The notes below the pieces were generated by a model. It searched no databases. It was not told the DNA's origin and saw nothing but the letters and a program-made list of their open reading frames with translations. A DNA stretch of 64,000 bases from Photobacterium angustum (GTDB taxonomy: Bacteria > Pseudomonadota > Gammaproteobacteria > Enterobacterales > Vibrionaceae): contig NZ_MSCJ01000001.1 in the NCBI RefSeq assembly GCF_002954615.1, positions 2,046,001 to 2,110,000 of the forward strand. Reading direction: 5' to 3'. Of the stretch, positions 1 to 8,609 are shown in pieces; the stretch's first letter is position 1; each line of letters begins with the position of its first letter. The position numbers and the translations under genes are program-made.

Positions 1-79
1 CAACATCTTTGATACGTGCCGCATCAACAGTGCCAGATAATAAAATTAATCCAGTAATAATAATTGCGCGAAAATTCAA
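1..79 (-). CDS. flgI: Flagellar P-ring protein FlgI (5' end only)
   Basis: This is the first 26 codons of FlgI, which builds the P-ring around the flagellar rod in the periplasm. The window cuts off the rest. The start appears to be TTG at 77-79, preceded by a good AGGAGA ribosome binding site. The visible peptide is a signal sequence (hydrophobic IIITGLILLSG, then a VDA-A cleavage region) followed by ARIKDV, which matches the usual mature N-terminus of FlgI. It lies directly downstream of flgH, as expected for a flgFGHI unit. The identification rests on this short peptide plus context. Confidence 0.8.
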   Translation of the reverse strand, partial: MNFRAIIITGLILLSGTVDAARIKDV

Positions 80-125
80 TGGATTCTCCTGTCCCTGACG
101 CTATGTTTTGACAAAAATTGGCTGA

Positions 126-911
126 TTAGAAAGCAACGTTAAAGAAACGTGATAACCAATTTTGCTCTTGAATATCTTGGCGATCACCTGTACCTGAGTA
201 TTGGATCCGCGCATTAGAAATACGTGTTGATGCAATAGTATTATCTTGGCTAATATCGTCAGGTCTAATATGTCCGCTAACCCGAATATATTCTTCGCCA
301 GTGTTAAGCATTAGCCATTTTTCACCACGTACAACCAAGTTACCGTTATTTAAAACCTCAACCACTTCAACTGAAATAGAACCTTTAATACTGTTACTTT
401 GATCGGCAGAAGTAGAGCCTGCAAATGTGTTATTGTTCGACATGCCATAAGACAAGCTATAATCACGAATGGTGACGGGTTTACCCCCTAGCTCTATTGG
501 CTTCATATTTAAATCGGTAGATTTATCTAAATCTGAGCTTGCACTCTTTTTCGCTGCGGTTTTTTCTTCTAATAAAATTGTGACGATATCACCAATACCA
601 CGAGGCTTAGTGTCGTCATACAGATCTTGTACTTGTGATTGATTAAACAAAGAGCCTGTTGCTGTTGCGTAATGCTCAGGTTTATCTTGTGGACGAACAG
701 GATTCCAAGCGGGATCGCCCGCTTCTGGATCTTCGCGTTTACGGATCCGATCAATAAGCCCTTTCGACTCTTTCTCTTTACCTTCTACCGCATCAACATT
801 GGTGGTGGCTTTTTCAATATCACTGCCAGCAACATCAGGTGGTGTAGATACACAGCCTGTTAATGCCAAACTTAATAGAAGTAATGATCTTTTCATCCAC
901 TGACGATTCAT
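126..911 (-). CDS. flgH: Flagellar L-ring lipoprotein FlgH
   Basis: FlgH forms the L-ring, the outer-membrane bushing of the flagellar rod. The N-terminus is a lipoprotein signal ending in the lipobox LTGC. Motifs typical of FlgH follow: [18 protein letters not shown] near the middle, then the conserved [21 protein letters not shown] and the RPDDIS segments. I chose the ATG at 909-911 (MNRQWMKRS) because AGG sits 8 bases upstream. An in-frame ATG at 935 would add 8 residues before the signal and is less likely. The gene lies between flgG and flgI. Confidence 0.95.
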   Translation of the reverse strand: MNRQWMKRSLLLLSLALTGCVSTPPDVAGSDIEKATTNVDAVEGKEKESKGLIDRIRKREDPEAGDPAWNPVRPQDKPEHYATATGSLFNQSQVQDLYDDTKPRGIGDIVTILLEEKTAAKKSASSDLDKSTDLNMKPIELGGKPVTIRDYSLSYGMSNNNTFAGSTSADQSNSIKGSISVEVVEVLNNGNLVVRGEKWLMLNTGEEYIRVSGHIRPDDISQDNTIASTRISNARIQYSGTGDRQDIQEQNWLSRFFNVAF

Positions 912-951
912 TTTATTTACCTGAGCGCAATTCATTCATTACCACCAATCA

Positions 952-1740
952 TTACAATTGCTGGTTAACGTAACTCAACATCTGATCAACAGTTGAAATC
1001 ACTTTCGAGTTCATCTCATAAACACGTTGTGCTTCAATCATATTCACAAGCTCTTCCGTTACGTTTACGTTGGACGTTTCAAGCATAGATTGGCGAATAG
1101 AGCCGTATCCTTCTAAGCCCGGTGTCCCTTCTTGAGGATCGCCGCTAGCGCCTGTTGGTAAGAATAAGTTCTGACCGATAGGCTCCATACCGCCTGGGTT
1201 AATAAAGTCGACGGTGGTAATTTGCCCTAACACTTGGTTTTCTTGCTCACCACGAATACGGGCAGAAACTTCACCATCAGTACCAACAGTAATGCCTACC
1301 GCATCTTCAGGTACCACAATCTCAGGCTGTACAGGATAGCCACTACCACTGGTAACTAATTGACCTTCAGAGTTAATCGTGAACTGACCATTACGGGTAT
1401 AACCTATGTTGCCATCAGGTAATAGCACTTGGAAAAAGCCATCACCTTCGATCATCATATCCATAGCGTTATTAGTGGTTTGAGTATTACCTTGGGTAAA
1501 GACTTTTTGTGTCGCAACCACTTTTGAACCCGCTCCCAACATTAAACCTGTTGGTAGTGTTGTATCTTGGGTTGACTGGCCACCCGGTTGATTAATATTT
1601 TGATAAAAGAGATCTTCAAAAACCGCGCGACCTTTTTTAAACCCAACAGTTGAGGCGTTAGCCAAGTTGTTAGAGATAGTCGAGATATTTGTCTGCTGCG
1701 CGTCAAGACCGGTTTTACTTACCCATAGTGCTGGATGCAT
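952..1740 (-). CDS. flgG: Flagellar distal rod protein FlgG
   Basis: FlgG forms the distal part of the flagellar rod, joining the proximal rod to the hook. At 262 residues it has the normal family length. The N-terminal signature for export and axial assembly is present (ALWVSKTGLDAQQTNI, then SNNLANASTVGFKKGR), as is the C-terminal heptad region (SNVNVTEELVNMIEAQRVYE). It is 16 bases downstream of flgF and just ahead of flgH, so the three genes are probably co-transcribed from the promoter before flgF. Confidence 0.97.
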   Translation of the reverse strand: MHPALWVSKTGLDAQQTNISTISNNLANASTVGFKKGRAVFEDLFYQNINQPGGQSTQDTTLPTGLMLGAGSKVVATQKVFTQGNTQTTNNAMDMMIEGDGFFQVLLPDGNIGYTRNGQFTINSEGQLVTSGSGYPVQPEIVVPEDAVGITVGTDGEVSARIRGEQENQVLGQITTVDFINPGGMEPIGQNLFLPTGASGDPQEGTPGLEGYGSIRQSMLETSNVNVTEELVNMIEAQRVYEMNSKVISTVDQMLSYVNQQL

Positions 1741-1756
1741 TGTTCTGTCCTTTTAA

Positions 1757-2506
1757 TTAGCCAATACGCATAAGAGAAGAAGAGGCTTTATCCATTTCTT
1801 CTGCGGTTTTCATCAGTTTTACTTGCATTTCAAAGTGGCGCTGAAGATCAATCATGCTGGTCATTTCAGAAACCGCATTCACGTTACTGCCTTCAAGCAT
1901 ACCTTTCGCCAGTGTTACACTGGCATCTGCATCAAGCGGAATACGCTCGCCGATGGATTTAAATAAACCATCAGTATCTTTAAACAGCGCTTGGTTATCA
2001 GGTTTAACCAATTTAATACGATCAACAACTGCAATTGCATCAGGCGGCGCACCTTGTGGTAAAACAGACACCGTACCGTCTTTACCAATTTCAATTTTAC
2101 TGATCGGAAGTGGGATAAAAATAGGACTGTCGTTTTGGCCTAACACCAATTGACCATTACTGTTTTGTAACATGCCTGTTTGATCAATTTTCAAATGTCC
2201 AGCACGGGTGTAAGCTTCTTGGCCTTTTACATCCATAACAGCAAGCCAACCATCGCCTTCTACTGCAACGTCTAAATCCCGCCCTGTATTGATCACTGAG
2301 CCTTGTGCAAAATCATTACCTGGACGTTCAGCCATTGAAAACACACGGCTAGGTAGACCTTCACCATAGGCTTGCATACTACGCGCCTGTTGTAAGTCTG
2401 CACGAAAGCCTGTTGTACTGACATTCGCCAAGTTATTGGCATGTACTTGCATACCATACATATCTTGTTTTGCGCCACTCATGGCAAGATACAGAGCACG
2501 ATCCAT
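1757..2506 (-). CDS. flgF: Flagellar proximal rod protein FlgF
   Basis: FlgF is a proximal rod component. The protein starts MDRALYLAMSGAKQ, the family's standard N-terminus, at 2504-2506. AGGAG lies about 10 bases upstream. An upstream in-frame ATG at 2539 would add 11 residues with no family support. The axial signature NNLANVSTTGFR and the C-terminal coiled region (SNVNAVSEMTSMIDLQRHFE) are present, giving 249 residues. It is the first gene of a separate unit: a terminator stands between it and flgE, and a sigma-54 promoter lies immediately upstream. Confidence 0.96.
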   Translation of the reverse strand: MDRALYLAMSGAKQDMYGMQVHANNLANVSTTGFRADLQQARSMQAYGEGLPSRVFSMAERPGNDFAQGSVINTGRDLDVAVEGDGWLAVMDVKGQEAYTRAGHLKIDQTGMLQNSNGQLVLGQNDSPIFIPLPISKIEIGKDGTVSVLPQGAPPDAIAVVDRIKLVKPDNQALFKDTDGLFKSIGERIPLDADASVTLAKGMLEGSNVNAVSEMTSMIDLQRHFEMQVKLMKTAEEMDKASSSLMRIG

Positions 2507-2543
2507 TTTTTTGACACTCCTATTATCTAACAGCATCAATAAA

Positions 2544-2558
2544 GCAAAAACTACGCCA
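2544..2558 (-). promoter_or_regulatory. Sigma-54 promoter of flgFGHI
   Basis: On the minus strand the sequence TGGCGTAGTTTTTGC has GG and GC at the exact -24/-12 spacing of RpoN promoters. It lies 38 bases from the flgF start and downstream of the flgE terminator. The bases after it (TTTGCTTTATT) are the same as in the flgB promoter. RpoN with FlrC drives the middle flagellar genes in vibrios. Use of this site here is inferred. Confidence 0.75.
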
Positions 2559-2620
2559 ATTATATTTATTGTTTAATAACAGTGTATTGAGAGAAAAAGA
2601 GAAGGAAGATAATACAGGAG

Positions 2621-2661
2621 GGAAAAAAATTGCCGCTTCAACGAAAAGGTAAAACGGCAAT
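2621..2661 (-). terminator. Intrinsic terminator after flgE
   Basis: On the minus strand, arms at 2652-2661 and 2629-2638 (ATTGCCGTTT with AAGCGGCAAT, one GU pair) form a 10-bp stem followed directly by a run of seven T. It lies 20 bases past the flgE stop, so it would end or attenuate flgBCDE transcription before flgF. Confidence 0.75.
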
Positions 2662-2681
2662 AGGACTGTAAAGGATAAACC

Positions 2682-4085
2682 TTAACGAATTTGTAGAATA
2701 TTCTGTTGTAGCTGGTTATTCACATCTAGTGCACGAGAGCTCGCTTGGAAGTTACGTTGCGCGGTGATCAAATCCACCAGCTCTTGGGTCATATCAATAT
2801 TTGATTGTTCAAGCGTTCCGCTTTTAACAGAGCCAAATGAGCCTTGAGATGCATCACCCCAAATCGCCTGACCTGATTCTTGGGTGGTATTCCAAAGCGT
2901 ACCACCTAACTGTGCTAACCCTTGCTCATTAGAAACGCGCGCTAAGGCAACACGTCCTACAACGATATCTTTACCATTTGAATAAGACGCCAAAATATTG
3001 CCTTCAGGATCGATATCAACTTTCGATAAATAGCCTGTTGTCGCGCCGTCTACATCTTGGAATTTACGCACTTCAAACGCTGAAGCATATTGAGTGGGAT
3101 CATCATAGTTCATGGTTAATGATTGTGTAGGATCAGCACCACCGACATCAATACCAGCAGAAGCAAATGTCTCCATTTGAATATTTAATGGGCTTGCTGG
3201 TGTTGGTGGTATTGCAGGTGTTGCTGTTGGATCACCAGGGTCTCCTGGATAAGGCTGACCATTTTGATCAAATCGCATACGATAACCTGTCACCACTGGA
3301 GCAGTAGGATCTGTATTATCAATAACTTGATAAGCAGGAGGTATTTTTGTCGGATCTGGTTTTAATAATCGCTCTTCGCCACTGTTATTAGTAACAGTTT
3401 GGTGTACTTCCCATGTATTAGCATTGGTTGGAACGGCATTAGGATCATATTTAGCGACATAATAAGTCGTCATTTTATACGGTTTACCTAATGAATCGTA
3501 AATCGTTGATGACGTAGATTTATTGAAAGAATCTGGGTCTTTAAAATCAAATGAATTGCTTTTTGGTGCTGTTTCTTTATTGGGTAAATTCAAAGACACT
3601 TTGATCGTGCCTGACTTTGTTGGCTGACCAAACACATCATCAATTTTCATCGATTTTGCTTCATAAGAAGCCACGGTATTTGAATCTTTATTGACAGGGT
3701 AACCTAATAAGAACTTACCTTCAGAGTTAACTAACTCATTTTCATTATTTAAATGAAATGCACCATTACGGGTAAGGTTGTTATTCGCAGGTTCATTTTT
3801 ATTATCTGCCACAGCAAAAAAACCCGAACCAGAGACACGTAAATCTAACGGGTTATTGGTGTAAATACTGGAACCTTCGTGGAACTGCTGAGCAACTGTT
3901 GAGGTTTGTACGCCCCCACCCGTTGTGGTTTTTGCATTAGAGAAAATCGAATTAGAATAGACATCACCAAATTCAGCACGTGATTCTTTAAAACCAAAGG
4001 TGTTGGCATTGGCTATGTTATTACTGGTGGTATTTAGATCTTTTTGAGCTGCACCTAAACCGCTCAACGCAATGTTCATACTCAT
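2682..4085 (-). CDS. flgE: Flagellar hook protein FlgE
   Basis: FlgE polymerises into the hook, the universal joint between rod and filament. The 467-residue protein carries the axial N-terminus (SGLGAAQKDLNTTSNNIANA, then NTFGFKESRAEF) and the C-terminal hook signature (SNIDMTQELVDLITAQRNFQ). The variable centre has a proline-rich stretch around residues 280-300. The ATG at 4085 has AGGAT upstream. A second ATG two codons later is possible. It is 6 bases from flgD and is the last gene before a terminator. Confidence 0.97.
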   Translation of the reverse strand: MSMNIALSGLGAAQKDLNTTSNNIANANTFGFKESRAEFGDVYSNSIFSNAKTTTGGGVQTSTVAQQFHEGSSIYTNNPLDLRVSGSGFFAVADNKNEPANNNLTRNGAFHLNNENELVNSEGKFLLGYPVNKDSNTVASYEAKSMKIDDVFGQPTKSGTIKVSLNLPNKETAPKSNSFDFKDPDSFNKSTSSTIYDSLGKPYKMTTYYVAKYDPNAVPTNANTWEVHQTVTNNSGEERLLKPDPTKIPPAYQVIDNTDPTAPVVTGYRMRFDQNGQPYPGDPGDPTATPAIPPTPASPLNIQMETFASAGIDVGGADPTQSLTMNYDDPTQYASAFEVRKFQDVDGATTGYLSKVDIDPEGNILASYSNGKDIVVGRVALARVSNEQGLAQLGGTLWNTTQESGQAIWGDASQGSFGSVKSGTLEQSNIDMTQELVDLITAQRNFQASSRALDVNNQLQQNILQIR

Positions 4086-4091
4086 ATTCGA

Positions 4092-4817
4092 TTATCCTTT
4101 TTGTGTTGCTTTGCCAATTTGTAGAACATCAGCCAACTGAACTGGCTTATCGAAGCCAGCAAGATTTAACATCACCTGACCGTCGTTATTCCCTAATAAA
4201 ACGCTATTCACGTTTGCGTGTGTAAGCACTTCAAAATTCTGGCTTTCGCCTTTTACATTGCCTGACACAGAAAACTTATACATTCCTTGCGGCATAATGT
4301 TGCCATCATCATCTTTGCCATCCCATGTAAAGGGATGTTCACCGGCTGATTTAGCACCAAGACTCATGGTTTTGACCAATTCACCTTGTTCATTTTCAAC
4401 GCGCAACATAGCGTTATCAACGCTTTGCGTTAAACGCGTCATGCCAGACATTTCGCCTTCACTACTGCGCATTGCGGTTGAATTAGGAATAAGTACATCT
4501 TGTCCAACAAGAGAAGAAGCTTGTAGTGCTTGATTTGATGTCATTGCACTATTTAATGAGCCAAACTGCTCATTCATTTTGTTAATGCCATCAACGGTGG
4601 CGAATGATGCCATTTGCGCGATCATTTGATCATTACTCACAGGTTTAAACGGATCTTGCTGTGCTAATTGTTTGGTTAGCAATGATAAGAAATCATCTTG
4701 CTTCAGCTGATTTTTTCCTGTGACTTCTTGCTCTTGTTCGACTTTCTTATCTTGCATGCTTTTTAGCTGGTCAAGGTAAGAAAGATTGCTGTTTCCTGCA
4801 CCATTAATTGTGCTCAT
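4092..4817 (-). CDS. flgD: Hook assembly scaffold FlgD
   Basis: FlgD is the cap on which FlgE subunits add during hook assembly, and it is lost once the hook is complete. The N-terminal export region contains the hallmark FLSLLTKQLAQQDPFKPVSN. The C-terminal half has the FlgD Ig-like/tudor fold motifs (MTRLTQSVDNAMLRVENEQG, HPFTWDGKDDDGN). Its 241 residues fit the family. AAGGAG precedes the start. It lies 17 bases after flgC in the flgBCDE unit. Confidence 0.97.
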   Translation of the reverse strand: MSTINGAGNSNLSYLDQLKSMQDKKVEQEQEVTGKNQLKQDDFLSLLTKQLAQQDPFKPVSNDQMIAQMASFATVDGINKMNEQFGSLNSAMTSNQALQASSLVGQDVLIPNSTAMRSSEGEMSGMTRLTQSVDNAMLRVENEQGELVKTMSLGAKSAGEHPFTWDGKDDDGNIMPQGMYKFSVSGNVKGESQNFEVLTHANVNSVLLGNNDGQVMLNLAGFDKPVQLADVLQIGKATQKG

Positions 4818-4834
4818 AATGACAACTCCTTACC

Positions 4835-5251
4835 TTATTTACCCATCTGCAAGGTTTTCATTAGCATCTGCTTACTCGCATCGGCTACCTGAACATTATT
4901 TTGATATGAGCGAGATGCCGAAATCATATTCGCCATTTCTTCCATCACATTAACGTTGGGCTTATAAATAAAGCCTTCAGCATTTGCCATCGGATGCTCT
5001 GGATTGTATTCAGCTGATAACGGCTTATCACTTTCAACAATGCCTTTAACTTGCACAGGCACGCTGCTACTTTGGTGATAAGACGCAGAATTTAATGCAG
5101 CGGCAAAAATAGGATGGCGGGCTTTATAAGTTTCTTCTGCTGAGCTACTGACACTATTGGCGTTAGCAAGATTACTTGATGTGGTATTTAAACGTACGGA
5201 TTCAGCACTCATTGCCGATCCCGTTACATTAAAAACATTAAATAAACTCAT
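4835..5251 (-). CDS. flgC: Flagellar proximal rod protein FlgC
   Basis: FlgC is a proximal rod subunit. The 138 residues include the rod signature (MSAESVRLNTTSSNLANANS), the conserved PNVNVMEEMANMISASRSYQ near the C-terminus and the final hydrophobic heptads. It is 2 bases downstream of flgB, so translation of the two genes is probably coupled. Confidence 0.97.
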   Translation of the reverse strand: MSLFNVFNVTGSAMSAESVRLNTTSSNLANANSVSSSAEETYKARHPIFAAALNSASYHQSSSVPVQVKGIVESDKPLSAEYNPEHPMANAEGFIYKPNVNVMEEMANMISASRSYQNNVQVADASKQMLMKTLQMGK

Positions 5252-5253
5252 TA

Positions 5254-5649
5254 TTATTCCCCTTTCAATGCCTTGCTCAGGTTCTTAAATTTCGAACCTA
5301 AAAAATCCAGCGATGCTTGATATTCAATACTATTTTGCATAAACAAGTTTTGCTCTAGTTGTGCATCCACCGTGTTGCCATCCCCTGTATCCGGCTGTGT
5401 TGGCACGCGATATTTTTGCTCGCCACTGACTTGTGTAGAGGCATTAATGTGCCGCCCATTTGTTCGGCTTAGGCCAATATCTGCCCCAGATGTTGCCGCT
5501 TTAAGCGCTCGACTGAAGTCTAAATCTTTTGCTTTATAGCCCGGAGTATTGGCATTAGAGATATTACTCGCAAGGGTTTCTGCACGTTTTTCACGTACAC
5601 CAACAGTATACTGATGAACCCCTAATGCTTTATCGAACGAAATGGACAT
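5254..5649 (-). CDS. flgB: Flagellar proximal rod protein FlgB
   Basis: FlgB is the proximal rod protein nearest the MS-ring/export gate and the first gene of flgBCDE. The start at 5647-5649 gives MSISFDKALGVHQYTVGVRE, the family N-terminus, with GGAGG 8 bases upstream. An ATG at 5664 would add five residues without support. The rod signature LASNISNANTPGYKAKDLDF is clear. The 131 residues match the usual size. A sigma-54 promoter lies 34 bases upstream of the start. Confidence 0.97.
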   Translation of the reverse strand: MSISFDKALGVHQYTVGVREKRAETLASNISNANTPGYKAKDLDFSRALKAATSGADIGLSRTNGRHINASTQVSGEQKYRVPTQPDTGDGNTVDAQLEQNLFMQNSIEYQASLDFLGSKFKNLSKALKGE

Positions 5650-5682
5650 ATCTTGCCTCCACAATTACTTAGCAGTAATAAA

Positions 5683-5697
5683 GCAAAGACAGTGCCA
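5683..5697 (-). promoter_or_regulatory. Sigma-54 promoter of flgBCDE
   Basis: On the minus strand TGGCACTGTCTTTGC matches the RpoN consensus TGGCAC-N5-TTGC perfectly in sequence and spacing. It is upstream of flgB and downstream of the cheR terminator, so flgBCDE has its own start of transcription. Confidence 0.88.
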
Positions 5698-5756
5698 ATT
5701 TTAAGAATTGAGAAATTAAGAAGATGGTTGGTTACTAGAGAGGATAATAATTAACT

Positions 5757-5794
5757 AAAAAGCGCTACACGCAATATTAACAAGCGGTAGCGCT
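5757..5794 (-). terminator. Intrinsic terminator after cheR
   Basis: An 8-bp perfect stem (AGCGCTAC at 5761-5768 with GTAGCGCT at 5787-5794) is followed on the minus strand by four T. It sits 8 bases past the cheR stop and ends the cheVR transcript. Confidence 0.7.
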
Positions 5795-5801
5795 TCTTCA
5801 A

Positions 5802-6629
5802 TTAACGGAGTTTATAAATGATGCCTGGGTTACAACGGATCATTTCAAATTTTTCCGTTAACCCTGTTAGCGACTCTGATGCCCCTAAGAACAAATAGCC
5901 GCCAGGGTTTAAGCTTGCCGCTAATTGATTTAATACTTTCGATTTCATTTCTGGTGAGAAATAAATCAAAACATTACGACAGAAAATGATGTCAAACTTT
6001 CCCAGCAATGCATAACTATCTTTAAGATTTTGCGGCCTAAAATTAACCATTTGTTTAACTTTATTGTTAACTCGCATACGGCCATCACCATTGTCTTCAA
6101 AAAACATACGGCGACGTTCCGGCGATAGCCCTCGGCTTAAAGCAAGATTGTCATACACACCTGCTCGGCATGTTTCCAGCATCGTCTGTGAGATATCGGT
6201 TGCTGTAATTTGAATAGATGGCAGTAAACCAGGGCGCTTAGCTTGGGTTTCCAACACAGTCATCGCCATCGAATACGGTTCTTGACCTGATGAACTTGCC
6301 GCAGACCAAATTTTGATCGGTTTTTTATTTGCTGCAAGTTCTGGCAAAATTTTGTCAGATAAAACAGTAAAAGGATAACCGTCACGAAACCACAATGTTT
6401 CATTGGTTGTCATTGCATCAACGGCGGCAATACGTAGTTCACGATTACGACCAGATAATACATTCTGCAACAAGTCTGAAAGCGACGATAAAGAAAAACG
6501 ATTCACTAACGGGCTTAAACGACTGCGTACTAAATATTGCTTGCTATCGCCTAATACGATGCCACATTGTGACTCAAGAAAACGGCAAAATTCACGATAT
6601 TCTTGGTCATTTACAGTTACTGCTGTCAT
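5802..6629 (-). CDS. cheR: Chemotaxis protein methyltransferase CheR
   Basis: CheR transfers methyl groups from S-adenosylmethionine to glutamates of chemoreceptors during adaptation. The 275 residues comprise an N-terminal helical receptor-binding domain (about 1-75) and a Rossmann methyltransferase domain with the SAM loop WSAASSSGQEPYSMAM and the later FDIIFCRNVLIYF motif. It follows cheV at a distance of 66 bases and precedes a terminator, so cheV-cheR look like one unit. The neighbouring flagellar operon is normal for vibrios. Confidence 0.96.
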   Translation of the reverse strand: MTAVTVNDQEYREFCRFLESQCGIVLGDSKQYLVRSRLSPLVNRFSLSSLSDLLQNVLSGRNRELRIAAVDAMTTNETLWFRDGYPFTVLSDKILPELAANKKPIKIWSAASSSGQEPYSMAMTVLETQAKRPGLLPSIQITATDISQTMLETCRAGVYDNLALSRGLSPERRRMFFEDNGDGRMRVNNKVKQMVNFRPQNLKDSYALLGKFDIIFCRNVLIYFSPEMKSKVLNQLAASLNPGGYLFLGASESLTGLTEKFEMIRCNPGIIYKLR

Positions 6630-6695
6630 TTACAACTCTTCTTTGTCAGTACGTTCAGCATTAAATGCTCAATAATTTATTATAATTTTTAACGG

Positions 6696-7631
6696 TTACG
6701 CCGATTCGATTGCTCTATCAGGCATTGCCCCTTTAACAGCTCGACCCAATTCGTCTGGGTTAAATTTAGGAATAAAGGCATTTGCTCCTACACGTTCAAC
6801 CATGGCTTGGTTAAACACACCGCTTAATGATGTATGTAAAATAACATGTAAGTCTTTTAATTTAGGATCATTTCGTATTTCAGCGGTTAATGTGTACCCG
6901 TCCATCTCTGGCATTTCAATATCAGAAATAATCAATGCTAGTTGATCATAAATAGAACCTTGGGCAGCCATTTCACGCAATTTAATAATCGCTTCTTTAC
7001 CATCTTTTACGAGTACACATTCACAACCAATCGCTTCTATCGCTCGTTGTACCTGCTTACGCGCCACAGTTGAATCATCGGCAACAAGAACACGACGCAC
7101 TACTGGGCCATTTTCAACCAACTCTTCGAGCACAGTTCCTGTGATATTGGTATTAACTGGGGAGATCTCATCGAGAATTTTTTCAACATCTAAAATCTCA
7201 ACTAATTCACCGTCTATTTCCGTCACAGCTGTCAAATAATTACTTCGACCAGCCCCTTGAGGAGGAGGAAGAATCGATTCCCAATTCATGTTAATAATGC
7301 GTTCAACAGAAGACACAAGGAAGCCTTGAATAGAGCGATTAAATTCCGAAATAATAATAAAGCAGTTAGTTAAATCGGTTATCGGACGCCCACCGGTAGC
7401 TAAGCTCATATCAATAACAGAAATTGTTTGTCCTCGAATATGAGCAACACCTTTAATCAATGGATGTAAATTCGGCATTGATGTTAACTGGGGACATTGC
7501 AGAACTTCTTTAACTTTAAAAACGTTAATACCATAACGTTGACGTCGATTAAGACGAAATGTCAGCAGCTCTAAACGGTTTTGCCCGACTAATTGTGTCC
7601 GCTGGTTAACTGAATCTAAAATACCTGTCAT
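6696..7631 (-). CDS. cheV: Chemotaxis coupling protein CheV
   Basis: CheV is a CheW-like adaptor fused to a receiver domain. It couples receptors to CheA and tunes adaptation. Residues 1-165 are the CheW domain (NRLELLTFRL, HIRGQTISVIDM). Residues about 180-305 are the receiver, with the acidic pair in VADDSTVARK, the phosphoacceptor Asp in LIISDIEMPEMDG and the late Lys in IPKF. The start at 7631 (MTGILDSVNQRTQ) has AGGGAG at good spacing. An ATG at 7685 would add 18 residues unlike the family. Confidence 0.95.
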   Translation of the reverse strand: MTGILDSVNQRTQLVGQNRLELLTFRLNRRQRYGINVFKVKEVLQCPQLTSMPNLHPLIKGVAHIRGQTISVIDMSLATGGRPITDLTNCFIIISEFNRSIQGFLVSSVERIINMNWESILPPPQGAGRSNYLTAVTEIDGELVEILDVEKILDEISPVNTNITGTVLEELVENGPVVRRVLVADDSTVARKQVQRAIEAIGCECVLVKDGKEAIIKLREMAAQGSIYDQLALIISDIEMPEMDGYTLTAEIRNDPKLKDLHVILHTSLSGVFNQAMVERVGANAFIPKFNPDELGRAVKGAMPDRAIESA

Positions 7632-7716
7632 TGGATAAACTCCCTGTCGTGTTATAAATCGCGCTCGCGAACACACTTTATCCACTCACGATCACATCTG
7701 ATAAATAATCAAGATA

Positions 7717-7759
7717 TTAGAATATCTAGCTATAACTTGGAATGTTATAGTAATTCTAA
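7717..7759. promoter_or_regulatory. Nested palindrome between cheV and flgA
   Basis: Two nested inverted repeats lie in the divergent intergenic region: TTAGAAT (7717-7723) with ATTCTAA (7753-7759), and CTATAAC (7730-7736) with GTTATAG (7744-7750). There is no T-run, so it does not look like a terminator. It could be an operator or a leader hairpin of flgA. I found no clear sigma-54 or sigma-28 box here. Confidence 0.45.
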
Positions 7760-7781
7760 CCATGACCAAAGAGCATTTACC

Positions 7782-8489
7782 GTGACAAGCCACAGAGATC
7801 AAAAACTCTTGCCAATTTTTATCGGCCTTTTGCTATTTTTCTTTAGTACAAATATCTTCGCTTCCGATTATAACGTGCTAGATTCCGTGGAAAAAGCCGC
7901 TGAAAACCTAATAAAACAGCAAGTTACCTTACCAGAAAAAGGGAAATTAAAAGTTACAGCAGCAGAGCTTGATAACCGTCTTCGCTTTTCTACTTGTTCG
8001 GCACCACTTGAAGCCACTCTCCCCGGCAAACAAAACTTAAGTGGTAATGTTACTGTACTTGTTAAATGCCCTACCGAAAACTGGCAGCTTTATGTCCCTG
8101 TAAACGTGCAATTAACACTACCTAAAGTTGTTGCTAGTGTTGCTCTTGGTCGAGGCATGGTTATTACTCGAGATAAACTTTCCATTCAAATGGTTGAAAG
8201 TCGTTTTCAACGAGGCAATAGCTTTGAAGATCCTAATGAAATCATAGGATCAAAAGTTAAACGCTCAGTAAAATTAGGAGAAATGATCCAAGCCCGTGAT
8301 ATTTGTTTAGTATGTCGTAACGACACTGTCATTATCCGTGCCGGAACAGGCGGACTAAATATAGTAACAGAAGGTAAAGCGCTGTCTGACGGGGCTATCG
8401 GTGAAGAGATCCGAGTTCAGAATAGAACATCAAGACGCATGATTGATGCTATTATTACCGCAGTTGGTGAAGTAACCGTAAAGTATTAG
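7782..8489 (+). CDS. flgA: Flagellar P-ring assembly chaperone FlgA
   Basis: FlgA is the periplasmic chaperone for polymerisation of FlgI into the P-ring. The likely start is GTG at 7782 (VTSHRDQK), giving a signal peptide with the hydrophobic core LPIFIGLLLFFF and a cleavage after FA. A start at ATG 7737 would extend it 15 residues into the palindrome. The mature protein has the C-terminal SAF-type domain with VVASVALGRGMVITRDKL and a second repeat near the end (VIIRAGTGGLNIVTEGKAL). The gene is divergent from cheV and upstream of flgM. Confidence 0.92.
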   Translation: MTSHRDQKLLPIFIGLLLFFFSTNIFASDYNVLDSVEKAAENLIKQQVTLPEKGKLKVTAAELDNRLRFSTCSAPLEATLPGKQNLSGNVTVLVKCPTENWQLYVPVNVQLTLPKVVASVALGRGMVITRDKLSIQMVESRFQRGNSFEDPNEIIGSKVKRSVKLGEMIQARDICLVCRNDTVIIRAGTGGLNIVTEGKALSDGAIGEEIRVQNRTSRRMIDAIITAVGEVTVKY

Positions 8490-8547
8490 TCAGAAAAGTT
8501 TATTGCGCATGATGATAAATAAATCATTTTATCTTCATAATATTTAC

Positions 8548-8574
8548 TAAAGTCTGTTCACACTTTGCCGATAG
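8548..8574 (+). promoter_or_regulatory. FliA (sigma-28) promoter of flgMN
   Basis: TAAAGTCT (8548-8555), an 11-base spacer and GCCGATAG (8567-8574) match the sigma-28 consensus TAAAGTTT-N11-GCCGATAA in 14 of 16 positions. flgM begins 36 bases downstream. FliA control of its own anti-sigma factor is the usual late-class arrangement. Confidence 0.9.
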
Positions 8575-8609
8575 CTAGGTATCACAGTTAATTATCAAGG
8601 TAAAACATT

